64,000 nucleotides of DNA from Gammaproteobacteria bacterium (lineage in GTDB: Bacteria; Pseudomonadota; Gammaproteobacteria; Steroidobacterales; Steroidobacteraceae). The stretch spans positions 38,440-102,439 of the forward strand of contig VGVB01000003.1 of NCBI GenBank assembly GCA_016882265.1. The letters are read 5' to 3'. Made by a program: the position numbers and the translations under genes. Of this stretch, positions 55,454-63,795 are shown piece by piece (positions within the stretch are counted from its first letter, which is position 1; each line of letters opens with the position of its first letter). The notes under the pieces are model-generated. The model was not told the origin of the DNA, did no database searches, and saw nothing but the letters and a program-made list of their open reading frames with translations.

Positions 55454-57520
55454 ATGAACTTCTCGTTCCGCAGCAGAACGCTCGCGATGGCGACCACTGC
55501 CTGCGTGCTGGTCGTGCTCGTGTGTATCGCGCTGGCGGCGCTCGACCTGCGCCCGGATGCGCCCGGCGCCGCGGCCCGGCTTGCGGCCTTCGAACAGCGC
55601 CTGCTGGCGATCGGCGCCGGGGGACTCGTGCTGCTCGCCATCGCGCTGGCGCTCGCCTGGCGTCTGGTGCGCCGCGTCGAGATCCCGCTCGAAGAACTGC
55701 GCGCGGCCGTCGATCGTCTCGCCAGCGGCGACTGGGGCACGCGCATCGCCGCTCCGGAAGGCGGCTACGGCGCGGACCTCGCGCATGCGCTCGACCGGCT
55801 GCGCATCGGCCTCGGCGATCACGCTGCGGCCGGGCGTGCCCTCGACCTGATGCTCGACAGCATGAACGATGCGGTGTTCGTGACCTCGCCGGACGGCCGG
55901 ATCAAGCGCCTGAACCTGGCCGCGACCCAGCTTCTCGGCTGGTCGCAGGCCGAGCTGCTCGGCCGCGAGTTCGGTTACGTGCTCTCCGATCAGGACCGGC
56001 CCGCATTCGCGCTGGAGCGCGCCACCAACGAGACGCTCGAGCTGACCGTGCGGACCCGCAGCGGCCAGACGATTCCGGTTTCGCTGTCGGGTTCGGTCAT
56101 CGCCGCCGAGGACCCGCGCTTCCAGGGCTGCATCTTCGTTGCCCGCAACATCACCGAGCGCAAGCGCGCCGAGCGGCGCATCCGTTACCTGGCCCGTTAC
56201 GACACGCTGACCAAGATTCCGAACCGCCTGCAGTTCCAGCACTCGCTGCAGCAGGCGATCGCGCGGGCCCGCCGTGCCGGCTCGGCGCTGGCGCTGCTGT
56301 ACCTGGATCTCGACCGGTTCAAGGAGGTCAACGACACGTTCGGCCACGCGGCCGGCGACCGTGCGCTCGAGATCCTCAGCGAACGCCTGATCCGGCGACT
56401 GCCGCCGGACACGATGCTGGGCCGGCTGGCCGGCGATGAATTCGCGCTGCTGATCGAGAATCTGCCTGGTGCGGCTGACAACCGGGTTGCGCTGCAGGCG
56501 CTGGCCCGGGAACTGCTCGACGCGCTCGGCCGGCCCTTCTACATCGCCCAGCAGGAGCTGTACGTGACCGGCAGCATCGGCATCGCCTGCTGCCCGCGCG
56601 ACGCCGACAACGTGGTCGACCTGATCCGCAATGCCGATGCCGCGATGTATCACTCGAAGCAGAACGGCGGCAACAGTTCCAGCTTCTACACGCCGGAGAT
56701 GAGCGCGGTCGCGGTCGAGCGGCTGATGCTGAAAAGCAAGCTGCGGCGGGCGCTGGAGCGCGACGAGCTGGTCATGCTGTACCAGCCCAAGGTCGACCTG
56801 CACACCGGCCGCGTGGTCGGCGGCGAGGCGCTGCTGCGCTGGCGGCTGCCGGGGCACGGCGACATCTCGCCGGCGCAGTTCATCCCGCTGGCCGAGGAGA
56901 CCAACCTGATCCAGGAGATCGGCGAGTGGGTCCTGCAGCGGGTCTGCACTGACTATCGCATCTGGCAGGACCAGGTGCCGCAGCCGGGGCGCATCTCGAT
57001 CAACCTGTCGCTGAAGCAGCTCCGCCAGGCGGAGTTCCTGACCCGCTACCGTTCGGTGTTCGACGACACCGGGGTCGCGCCGGCCAACTTCGAGCTCGAA
57101 ATCACCGAGACGACGCTGATGACCGATGCGCGCCGGATGATGCGCCTGCTCGACGAGCTGCACGCGATGGGCGTGCATCTCTCGATCGACGACTTCGGCA
57201 CCGGCTATTCGTCGCTGTCCGCGCTGCAGCAGTTCCCGGTCGGCACGCTGAAGATCGACCAGTCGTTCGTGCGCCACGCGGCGATCTCGCGCGAGGACGC
57301 GACGCTGGTGCGCACGATCATCGAGATGGGACGCAACCTCGGCCTCGAGGTGGTCGCCGAGGGCATCGAGACCGCGCAGCAGCTCGCCTTCCTGCGCGGG
57401 CTGGACTGCCACTACGGCCAGGGACGGCTGTTCGGCGAGCCGCTGACGGCTGGCGAGTTCCTGGCGCTGCTGCTGACCCAGGCCCGCGGCACCGCCGGCT
57501 TCGCCACGTTGTTCGGCTGA
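55454..57520 (+). CDS. PAS-GGDEF-EAL c-di-GMP signalling protein
   Basis: The 688-residue inner-membrane protein has two N-terminal helices (about residues 8-30 and 50-72) and a HAMP-like segment. A PAS domain follows (about residues 130-250, DLMLDSMNDAVFVTSPDGRI). The GGDEF domain has RLAGDEFALLIENL, with Ala-Gly-Asp-Glu-Phe at the active site. The EAL domain has GGEALLRWRLPG, NLSLKQLRQ, ELEITETTLM, SIDDFGTGYSSLSAL and VVAEGIETAQQ. The EAL catalytic set looks intact, so phosphodiesterase activity is likely. GGDEF may be regulatory or weakly active. Confidence 0.93.
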   Translation: MNFSFRSRTLAMATTACVLVVLVCIALAALDLRPDAPGAAARLAAFEQRLLAIGAGGLVLLAIALALAWRLVRRVEIPLEELRAAVDRLASGDWGTRIAAPEGGYGADLAHALDRLRIGLGDHAAAGRALDLMLDSMNDAVFVTSPDGRIKRLNLAATQLLGWSQAELLGREFGYVLSDQDRPAFALERATNETLELTVRTRSGQTIPVSLSGSVIAAEDPRFQGCIFVARNITERKRAERRIRYLARYDTLTKIPNRLQFQHSLQQAIARARRAGSALALLYLDLDRFKEVNDTFGHAAGDRALEILSERLIRRLPPDTMLGRLAGDEFALLIENLPGAADNRVALQALARELLDALGRPFYIAQQELYVTGSIGIACCPRDADNVVDLIRNADAAMYHSKQNGGNSSSFYTPEMSAVAVERLMLKSKLRRALERDELVMLYQPKVDLHTGRVVGGEALLRWRLPGHGDISPAQFIPLAEETNLIQEIGEWVLQRVCTDYRIWQDQVPQPGRISINLSLKQLRQAEFLTRYRSVFDDTGVAPANFELEITETTLMTDARRMMRLLDELHAMGVHLSIDDFGTGYSSLSALQQFPVGTLKIDQSFVRHAAISREDATLVRTIIEMGRNLGLEVVAEGIETAQQLAFLRGLDCHYGQGRLFGEPLTAGEFLALLLTQARGTAGFATLFG

Positions 57521-57600
57521 CTCCTGCGCTCGGCGGCATACCGGTATTGCCTTCGCCGCCGCCGCGCGGCCAACATGACGGCACCGGCGGAGTAGGACCG

Positions 57601-59580
57601 ATGCCAGCCAGCGCACTCGAGGACATCCTGCTGCTGCTCGCGGCCACGCTTGCGGTCATGATCGCCGTGCGCCGTCTGCGCCTGCCGCCGATCATCGGCT
57701 TCCTCGCCGTCGGCATGACGGTCGGACCCCACGCGCTCGGCTGGGTCGCGGCGAACCTGACCACGCAGACGCTGGCCGAGTTCGGCGTCGTGTTCCTGCT
57801 GTTCACGCTCGGACTCGAGTTCTCGCTGCCGCGCATGCTGGCGATGCGCCGCGAGGTCTTCGTGCTCGGCAGCCTGCAGGTGGCGGTCACGACGATCGCG
57901 GTCGCGGCCGGCGCCTGGCTGCTCGGCATGCCGGCGGCGGTGGCGGTGCTGCTCGGCGGCGCGGTGGCGATGTCGTCGACCGCCATCGTCATCCGGCAGC
58001 TCGGCGAGCAGGGCGAACTGAACCGGACCCACGGCCGGCTCGCGTTCGGGGTCCTGCTGTTCCAGGATCTGGCCATTGTGCCGTTCCTCGCCCTGGCCGG
58101 CGTCATCGCCGGAGCCGAGGCCGGCTACACCTCGGCCCAGATCGCGCTCGCCGTCAGCAAGGCGGCGATGGCGCTGGTGATCGTGATGGCGGCCGGCCGC
58201 TGGCTGCTGCGCCCGCTGCTGCACGAGATCGCGGCCAGCGGCGGCGGCGAGCTGTTTACGCTCGCCGTCCTGTTCGTGGCCATGGCGGCCGCCTGGATCA
58301 CGCAGGCGGTCGGGCTGTCCCTGGCCCTCGGCGCATTCCTCGCCGGGATGATGCTGGCCGAGACCGAGTACCGCTACCAGGTCGAGGCCGGCATCCGGCC
58401 GTTCCGGGATCTGCTGCTCGGCCTGTTCTTCGTCACCGTCGGCATGCAGCTCGACCTGTCGGCCCTGTTCCGGCAGCTCGGCACCGTGACCCTGCTCACC
58501 GGCGGCCTGCTGGTCCTGAAGGCGCTGGTGGTTACACTGGTCGCGCGCCGGCTCGCGGGCCAGTGGTTCAAGTCCCTGCGCACCGGCATCGTGCTGGCCG
58601 AAGGCGGCGAGTTCGGCTTCGCCCTGCTGACGCTGCTGCTGCAGAACCGCCTGGTCGGCATCGACGTGATCCAGCCCCTGCTGGCGGCGATCACGCTCAG
58701 CATGGTGCTATCCCCGATCCTGATCCGGCACAACCGGCAGATCGCGCGTTTCCTGCTGCGCGAGTCCAGGCCGGAGCAGCCGCCACCGCCGCCCGGCGAC
58801 GAGGCGACGCGGGCGCTGGCAGCGCGCGAGCACGTCGTGCTGTGCGGCTTCGGCCGGGTCGGCCAGAACGTCGCGCGGGTGCTGGAACAGCTTGGCTTCG
58901 AGTACCTGGCGATGGACCTCGACCCGTTCCGCGTGCGCACCGCCCGCGAGGCCGGCGATCCGGTGATCTATGGCAACGCCGCCGACGACGGCATGCTCGA
59001 GGCGGTCGGCATCGGCCACGCCAGCGCGGTCGTCGTCACGTTTTCCGATCCGGAGCGCGCGCTGCGCATCGTCGAGGCGGTACGCCGGCAGCGAGCCGAT
59101 GTGCCGGTGCTGGTGCGCACGGCCGACGACAGTCAGATGGAACGGCTGCAGGCCGCCGGCGCCACCGAGCTGGTGCCGGAAACGCTCGAGGCGGCGCTGA
59201 TGCTGGTGTTCCATGCGCTGCTGGTGCTCGGCGTACCGATGTCGCGCGTGCTGCGCAGTGTCAACGCGATCCGCCGCAATCGTTACCGGCTGCTGCGCAG
59301 CATCTTCCGCCGCGAGGGGGCCGCGCTGCTCGACGACAGCCATGCGCTGCGGGAGGAATTGCACAGCGTCGTGCTGCCGCCGCGCGCCTGGGCGGTCGGC
59401 CGGACCATCCAGCAGATTCGGGAACACGGCGCGGAAGTGTCCTTCACGGCGGTACGCCGCGCCGGTATCGTCGGGCGCGATCCGGATGGGAACATGCTGC
59501 TGCGCGAGGGCGATGTGGTCGTCCTGTTCGGGACGCCGGAGGCGCTCGAGCACGCCGAGGCCGTATTGCTGGCGGGCTGA
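57601..59580 (+). CDS. CPA2-family cation:proton antiporter with TrkA domains (Kef-like)
   Basis: The product is 659 residues from the ATG at 57601, with a GGAG upstream. The Na+/H+ exchanger fold has about 12 helices (residues 1 to about 390), with LGLEFSLPRM, FQDLAIVPFLALAGV and EGGEFGFALLTLL. A TrkA-N/RCK nucleotide-binding domain, VVLCGFGRVGQNVARVLEQL, and a TrkA-C domain (about residues 590-659) follow. It probably exports K+ or Na+ in exchange for H+ and is gated by nucleotides. No ancillary KefF/KefG gene is adjacent. Confidence 0.92.
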   Translation: MPASALEDILLLLAATLAVMIAVRRLRLPPIIGFLAVGMTVGPHALGWVAANLTTQTLAEFGVVFLLFTLGLEFSLPRMLAMRREVFVLGSLQVAVTTIAVAAGAWLLGMPAAVAVLLGGAVAMSSTAIVIRQLGEQGELNRTHGRLAFGVLLFQDLAIVPFLALAGVIAGAEAGYTSAQIALAVSKAAMALVIVMAAGRWLLRPLLHEIAASGGGELFTLAVLFVAMAAAWITQAVGLSLALGAFLAGMMLAETEYRYQVEAGIRPFRDLLLGLFFVTVGMQLDLSALFRQLGTVTLLTGGLLVLKALVVTLVARRLAGQWFKSLRTGIVLAEGGEFGFALLTLLLQNRLVGIDVIQPLLAAITLSMVLSPILIRHNRQIARFLLRESRPEQPPPPPGDEATRALAAREHVVLCGFGRVGQNVARVLEQLGFEYLAMDLDPFRVRTAREAGDPVIYGNAADDGMLEAVGIGHASAVVVTFSDPERALRIVEAVRRQRADVPVLVRTADDSQMERLQAAGATELVPETLEAALMLVFHALLVLGVPMSRVLRSVNAIRRNRYRLLRSIFRREGAALLDDSHALREELHSVVLPPRAWAVGRTIQQIREHGAEVSFTAVRRAGIVGRDPDGNMLLREGDVVVLFGTPEALEHAEAVLLAG

Positions 59581-59593
59581 GCCCCGCGGCCGT

Positions 59594-60529
59594 TCAGTTC
59601 TCGCGGTAGCGCCGCAGCCAGATCGCGGCGCCGAGCAGCAGGCCGGCTACGACGACACCGAGCCACAGGTCGGCCGAGACATAGAGACTCTGCAACGCGC
59701 CGAGCGGATCGAGTTCCGACAGGCGCGCAATACCCTCGCGCGCCGTCGCATCGTCCACGGCGACCTGGTCGCCGTTCACCGTGATGCGGACCTGCCGGTC
59801 ATCGTCGTTGCCGAGGAGCTGATACAGGCCGAACAGGCGCTCCGAGATGAAGTCACCGACGTGCGCGCTGCGCAGCAGCATGCGTTCCAGCACCGCAGCC
59901 CCGACCGGCGGCAGGACCGCCCACAGGAATGGCCCGCGCGGCGCCCAGGCCGAAGCCAGCATCAGGTAGGCGATGACCGGTGCATACCAGAGCATCGCGG
60001 TGAGGCTCCACAGCAGACCGATGCCGAACGCGCCGCCGAGCACAGCCGGCTGCCACAGCAGAGCGGCCGGCCCGCCAGCCAGCGCCAGGCGCACCGAACC
60101 GCCGGTCGCCACCAGCAACTGCGCCAGCAGCGCGCCAGCGCAGGCCACCAGCGGAATCACGCAGGCCCCGACCAGGAACTTGGACAGCACCGTATCGGCG
60201 TCCGACAACGGCAGCGACTTCCAGAACAGCACGCTGCGATCGCGCCGGTCGGCGTACAGTGAATCGAGCGCATAGAAGAACGCGACCACCCCCATGACCA
60301 TGAACATCACGAGCGCGATGCCGGCATAGACGAGCAGCAGCAACAGCAATTGCCTGTCTTCGGCGAGGGCGCCCAGCGGCGTGGCAGTGTCCATGCCGCC
60401 GATCGGGCCGAAGCGCACCGGCCCGGCCAGCACCAGCAGCAGCAGTGCGCCGAGCACGACCAGCGGCGTGATCCAGATGGCGCGGTTCTCCCAGATCTCC
60501 CGGCGGATCAGCCACAGATAGCGTTTCAT
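59594..60529 (-). CDS. ABC transporter permease (GntR-ABC operon)
   Basis: The 311-residue membrane protein has about six or seven helices. The soluble segment YADRRDRSVLFWKSLPLSDA is typical of ABC-2 permeases whose operons begin with a YtrA-type GntR regulator. A large loop (about residues 225-275) precedes the last helix. Substrate unknown. It overlaps the ATPase gene by 4 nt and is last in the operon. Confidence 0.88.
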   Translation of the reverse strand: MKRYLWLIRREIWENRAIWITPLVVLGALLLLVLAGPVRFGPIGGMDTATPLGALAEDRQLLLLLLVYAGIALVMFMVMGVVAFFYALDSLYADRRDRSVLFWKSLPLSDADTVLSKFLVGACVIPLVACAGALLAQLLVATGGSVRLALAGGPAALLWQPAVLGGAFGIGLLWSLTAMLWYAPVIAYLMLASAWAPRGPFLWAVLPPVGAAVLERMLLRSAHVGDFISERLFGLYQLLGNDDDRQVRITVNGDQVAVDDATAREGIARLSELDPLGALQSLYVSADLWLGVVVAGLLLGAAIWLRRYREN

Positions 60530-61383
60530 GCGCGGGCCCCCTGGATCACGGCCACGAACAGGTCGGCGACCGAGGGCACACCGACTTCACCGAGCCGCTC
60601 GAGTTCGGCGCGCGCCGGACCGCGGAACAGCATGTGCGTGCGCCCCAGGCCCGGCCGTTCGGCCAACGGCCCCAGCGCCCGCGCCGCGGCGAGCTGCTCC
60701 GACCGGACCGCCACCTGGGCGTACTGCTCCTGCACTTCCTCCATTGCGGCATCGAGCACGATGCGGCCATGGTCGATGAACAGCAGGTTGGTCAGGATGT
60801 GCTCGACCTCCTCGACCTGGTGGGTGGTGACCAGAATCGTCCGCTGCTCGTCGTAGTACTCGTTGAGCAGCGTCTCGTAGAAATACTTGCGCATCAGGAT
60901 GTCGAGTCCGAGGGTCGGCTCGTCGAGCACCAGCAGCTTCGCGTCGATCGCCATCACCAGCGCCAGATGGACCTGCGTGACCATGCCTTTCGACAGCTCG
61001 CGGATGCGGCTGGCGGGTTTCACGTCGGTGCGCCCGAGGAACTGCTCGCAGACCTCGCGGCGAAAGCGCGGGTGGGTCGCGGCGACGAAATCGATCAACT
61101 GACGGACACGAATCCAGCGCGGCAGGACTGCGACGTCGGCGATGAAGCACACGTCCTGCATCAGCCGGTGCCGCTGGCGCCACGGGTCGAGCCCGAGCAG
61201 TGACAGCTCGCCGTCGAAGCGGGTGAGCCCGAGCAGGGCTTTCAGCGCCGTGGTCTTGCCCGCACCATTCGGTCCGATCAGGCCAACGATGCGACCGGCA
61301 CCGATCCGGAAGGAGACGTTATCGAGCGCGCGCGTCGCACCGTAGTTCTTGGCGAGACCGCGCGCGACGATCAGGTCACTCAT
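60526..61383 (-). CDS. ABC transporter ATP-binding protein (GntR-ABC operon)
   Basis: The 285-residue ATPase has Walker A GPNGAGKTTALKALLG (about residues 37-52). The signature is atypical (IRELSKGMVTQVHLALVM, with LSKGM replacing LSGGQ, common in this subfamily). Walker B is LLVLDEPTLGLD. The C-terminal accessory part follows residue 215. It partners the permease encoded downstream. Its start overlaps the GntR stop by 8 nt, so regulator and transporter are translated together. Confidence 0.92.
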   Translation of the reverse strand: MSDLIVARGLAKNYGATRALDNVSFRIGAGRIVGLIGPNGAGKTTALKALLGLTRFDGELSLLGLDPWRQRHRLMQDVCFIADVAVLPRWIRVRQLIDFVAATHPRFRREVCEQFLGRTDVKPASRIRELSKGMVTQVHLALVMAIDAKLLVLDEPTLGLDILMRKYFYETLLNEYYDEQRTILVTTHQVEEVEHILTNLLFIDHGRIVLDAAMEEVQEQYAQVAVRSEQLAAARALGPLAERPGLGRTHMLFRGPARAELERLGEVGVPSVADLFVAVIQGARA

Positions 61384-61792
61384 GCTGCTGCTCCGGGACG
61401 GTACCGCGCGGTGCGCCCGGCGCCGGTGGCTGATCGAGCGCCGCCAGCAGCTCGTCGCGCGCCAGACCGAGGCTCTGAATGCGCGCTGCGATCCTGGGCC
61501 ATTCCTGGTCGAGGAAGCGCTGGCGCTCGTCCTTCAGCAGCGCGCGCCGCGCGCCCTCGATCACGAACATGCCGCGGCCGCGCCGCTTCTCGACCAGTTG
61601 CTCATCCACGAGCTGCTGATAGCCCTTCAGGACGGTCAGCGGATTCAGGCGGAACTCCGCAGCGACCGCGCGGACGGACGGCAGCGGATCGCCGTCGTTG
61701 AGCGTCCCTTCCAGGATCATCGCCACCACGCGGTCGCGAAGCTGGCGATAGATCGGCAGGCTTTCGTTCCACTGGGTTTCCATCGTCGTCAT
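61376..61792 (-). CDS. YtrA-type GntR transcriptional regulator
   Basis: The 138-residue regulator has an N-terminal winged helix (PIYRQLRDRVVAMILEGTLN, then LPSVRAVAAEFRLNPLTVLK). A short C-terminal dimerisation arm of about 60 residues is typical of the YtrA subfamily. It is expected to repress its own ABC operon until an envelope-active signal appears. A 7-9-7 inverted repeat (61808-61830) lies just upstream and a stronger palindrome lies at 62241-62262. Both are candidate operators. Confidence 0.93.
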   Translation of the reverse strand: MTTMETQWNESLPIYRQLRDRVVAMILEGTLNDGDPLPSVRAVAAEFRLNPLTVLKGYQQLVDEQLVEKRRGRGMFVIEGARRALLKDERQRFLDQEWPRIAARIQSLGLARDELLAALDQPPAPGAPRGTVPEQQHE

Positions 61793-61807
61793 GCCGCGTG
61801 AGCTAGC

Positions 61808-61830
61808 CTGCTACCGCACTACTGTAGCAG
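61808..61830. promoter_or_regulatory. Inverted repeat upstream of the GntR gene (candidate operator)
   Basis: CTGCTAC (61808-61814) and GTAGCAG (61824-61830) form perfect 7-bp arms with a 9-nt spacer. They lie 16 nt before the GntR start, inside the 3' end of the preceding gene. They share the CTAC/GTAG half-site with 62241-62262. Confidence 0.4.
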
Positions 61831-62178
61831 AGCACCGGCGGCTGGCGTGCTGCTGCGAATCCCGAGACCGTCACCGGCACCGCCCAGCGACGCGACCTGC
61901 GCCACGACCCGCTCGGCTTTGACGATCACTTCCGGCAGGCTCGCCGCCATCAGCACCGGAGCCTGCTCGGCGCGACCGACAACAATGATCTCGGGTAGCA
62001 ATACGGCCGAGGTGACCATCGTCGCCTCGGCCGGGATCAGCTCGCCGATTTCCACGACACCGCGCGGTGCCGCCGCGATGTGCCCCTGGTCGAGGACCAG
62101 GACGCTGAATCCAACGATGGCAACCGCGGACAGTGCACCGATGAAGTTGCGGATGCTTGAACCGATCTGCGTTTCCAT
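61819..62178 (-). CDS. Membrane-anchored protein of unknown function with paired LPE(I/V)IV motifs
   Basis: The 119-residue protein has a hydrophobic N-terminal helix (FIGALSAVAIVGFSVLVLD, about residues 12-30) serving as signal or anchor. It also has two similar motifs, LLPEIIVVGRAE and SLPEVIVKAERV, separated by about 22 residues, and a Gly/Ser-rich tail. AAGGAG lies 6 nt before the ATG. It ends 26 nt before the GntR gene and is probably first in the ABC operon. No family is recognised. Confidence 0.7.
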   Translation of the reverse strand: METQIGSSIRNFIGALSAVAIVGFSVLVLDQGHIAAAPRGVVEIGELIPAEATMVTSAVLLPEIIVVGRAEQAPVLMAASLPEVIVKAERVVAQVASLGGAGDGLGIRSSTPAAGALLQ

Positions 62179-62240
62179 GTCTGACTCCTTACTTTCTGCA
62201 ACGGCGGGGCCTTGTCTCCGCCAAGTGATATGCCCATCCG

Positions 62241-62262
62241 GTGTTGTAGTGAACTACACCAC
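62241..62262. promoter_or_regulatory. 22-bp near-perfect palindrome (candidate operator)
   Basis: The core TGTAGT-GA-ACTACA extends to GTG...CAC, giving 10-bp arms with one mismatch and a 2-nt centre. It lies about 65 nt upstream of the first gene of the ABC/GntR operon. The GTGTA...TACAC flavour resembles known YtrA-type sites, but the regulator is not proven. Confidence 0.5.
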
Positions 62263-62465
62263 TGATACGAATGCAAGCACTTTTTGCTTCCCGACAGAAG
62301 AATATTTTTTTGTCATTTAAAAACATAAAGTTACGATCGTATTTCTTTCACGAGTGCCCGCCGGATGGCCGCAGCCACCCCGATTCCCGTCTCGACTTGC
62401 GCCAACCGCAAACTCCGCGAGCGGCCCAGGACCGTTCATAGGCACAGGAGGGATGGCGGCGCGGC

Positions 62466-62471
62466 TAGACT
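62466..62471 (+). promoter_or_regulatory. Putative -10 box of a leaderless ECF sigma gene
   Basis: TAGACT ends 7 nt before the ATG at 62479. No Shine-Dalgarno sequence lies between, so transcription would begin at or near the start codon. Confidence 0.4.
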
Positions 62472-62478
62472 GCGGCCG

Positions 62479-63045
62479 ATGAGGGAACGTGATGCCGACG
62501 CCGACCTGATGCTGCGCTACGCAGCGGGCGACGAGCGTGCATTCGAACGGCTGTATGAAAGGCATCGCCGCGGCCTGTGGCGCTATGTCCTGCGACTGCT
62601 GCGCAATCCGGCCGTGGCGGACGATGTCTTTCAGGAGTGCTGGTCGCGCGTGATCGCGAGCCGCACCCGCTACCGGCCCGAAGCACGCTTCGCCACCTGG
62701 CTCTGGCGCATCGCGCACAACTGCTGCATGGATTATTTCCGCAGTGATCGGCGCCGCACCGGTCGCGAGACCTCGGACGAGGACGCGCTGACCGTCGCCA
62801 GTGATGACCCGGCGGCGGGCCCCGAAGAGATGGCTGCCGGAGAACAGGCGGGAGAGCGCCTGACCCAGGCGCTCGGCGAACTGCCCGAAGCGCAGCGGGC
62901 CGTGTTCCTGCTGTACGTCGAGGGGGGCCTGTCGGTCAGCGAGATCGGCGAGCTGACCGGAGTCGGCGCCGAAACGGCCAAGAGCCGGCTGCGCTATGCG
63001 GTCGCGCGATTGCAGGAGGCGCTCGGCGCCGCAGCGCCGGAGTAA
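62479..63045 (+). CDS. ECF sigma factor
   Basis: The 188-residue sigma factor has region 2 (DLMLRYAAGDERAFERLYER, DDVFQECWSRVIASR, FATWLWRIAHNCCMDYFRS) and region 4 (LGELPEAQRAVFLLYVEGGL, EIGELTGVGAETAKSRLRYA). The linker is acidic. It is followed 4 nt later by a single-helix membrane protein that probably holds it inactive. Target promoters are unknown. Confidence 0.94.
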   Translation: MRERDADADLMLRYAAGDERAFERLYERHRRGLWRYVLRLLRNPAVADDVFQECWSRVIASRTRYRPEARFATWLWRIAHNCCMDYFRSDRRRTGRETSDEDALTVASDDPAAGPEEMAAGEQAGERLTQALGELPEAQRAVFLLYVEGGLSVSEIGELTGVGAETAKSRLRYAVARLQEALGAAAPE

Positions 63046-63049
63046 GGTC

Positions 63050-63544
63050 ATGCACGCGAACAGCGACGACGAACCGTTCGACCGCCGCCCGTGGCGCGAG
63101 CTGCTGGCGCGCGACGCCAGCGAGCCGCCACCGGCAACCGATGCCCGGATCCGCGCCGCGGCACGGCGGACCGCACGCGGCGCCGGGCGCCGTTGGATCC
63201 TGCCCGCCTCGCTCGCTGCCAGCGCCTTGCTTGCGGTCCTGCTGATGCAGCAGGAGCAGGAGCACAGGCCGGAGCAGCCACCGGCAACACGTGGCGCCGA
63301 AGTGGCCGCCGCGACCCGGGAACCAGCGGCACGAGCCGCGCCACTCGCCCCGCCGGCTGCCCAGGCGTCGCGCGCGGATGTTGCCGTGACGGCCGCAGCT
63401 CCGCCCGCTACGCCGGAAGAGTGGTACGCGCGGATCGAGGAGCTGCGCGCGGCCGGCCGCACCACCGAAGCCGAGACCGAGCTCGCCGCGCTCGAACGCG
63501 CACATCCCGGCTGGCTGGCGCGGCGGGCTGCAGCACCGCACTGA
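63050..63544 (+). CDS. Membrane protein, likely anti-sigma partner of the ECF sigma factor
   Basis: The 164-residue protein has an acidic/Arg-rich cytoplasmic N-terminus with DDEPFDRRPWRELLARDASE and a membrane helix (about residues 49-66, WILPASLAASALLAVLLM). An Ala/Pro-rich periplasmic stretch follows, with a conserved end, PEEWYARIEELRAAGRTTEA. Proteins of this layout commonly follow ECF sigma genes in gammaproteobacteria. There is no zinc motif. The anti-sigma role is inferred from position and topology. Confidence 0.75.
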   Translation: MHANSDDEPFDRRPWRELLARDASEPPPATDARIRAAARRTARGAGRRWILPASLAASALLAVLLMQQEQEHRPEQPPATRGAEVAAATREPAARAAPLAPPAAQASRADVAVTAAAPPATPEEWYARIEELRAAGRTTEAETELAALERAHPGWLARRAAAPH

Positions 63545-63599
63545 CGCAGCGCGCGCGCCTGCCGGTGCAAGCAGCCTGTCGGACTTAGGGCATCGCAGC

Positions 63600-63702
63600 G
63601 CGGCGCGTGGGAATCGAGGCAGGGCTTTCGATCGCCCGAGGAGAATAGTGGTGACTATTTGACGAGGACGATCGGCAATATGGACCGATTCCCACGCGCC
63701 GC
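63600..63702. repeat. 103-bp element bounded by 17-bp perfect inverted repeats
   Basis: Arms GCGGCGCGTGGGAATCG (63600-63616) and its exact complement (63686-63702) flank 69 bp of lower-GC DNA. It encodes nothing obvious and precedes the IS630-type gene. It could be a MITE-like insertion, a large terminator or part of the IS end. Confidence 0.6.
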
Positions 63703-63795
63703 AGCAGATGATCCTATTGAGCCTTGCATAAATGCCTTGCAACTTTTCCGTATGCCGTGAGTCCAATCCGATGTACATTCCCGGACGGAGCGAGC

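Larger units (their letters stand above)
62179..62478. other. Intergenic control region between the GntR operon and the ECF sigma gene
   Basis: This 300-bp divergent region holds an AT-rich part (62280-62350, including a seven-T run and TACGATCGTA at 62332-62341). It also holds the palindrome at 62241-62262, a GGCGG/CCGCC hairpin (62203-62220) in the probable leader of the 119-residue protein, and the -10-like box of the sigma gene. No coding sequence is evident. Confidence 0.6.

Noticed and set aside
53246..57616. Very long minus-strand open frame (about 1450 codons) opposite xth, the HD gene, M15 and the GGDEF-EAL gene
   Set aside because: It is a consequence of high GC and codon bias. Its translation is rich in Arg/Gln/His, matches no family, and runs through well-recognised genes on the other strand.
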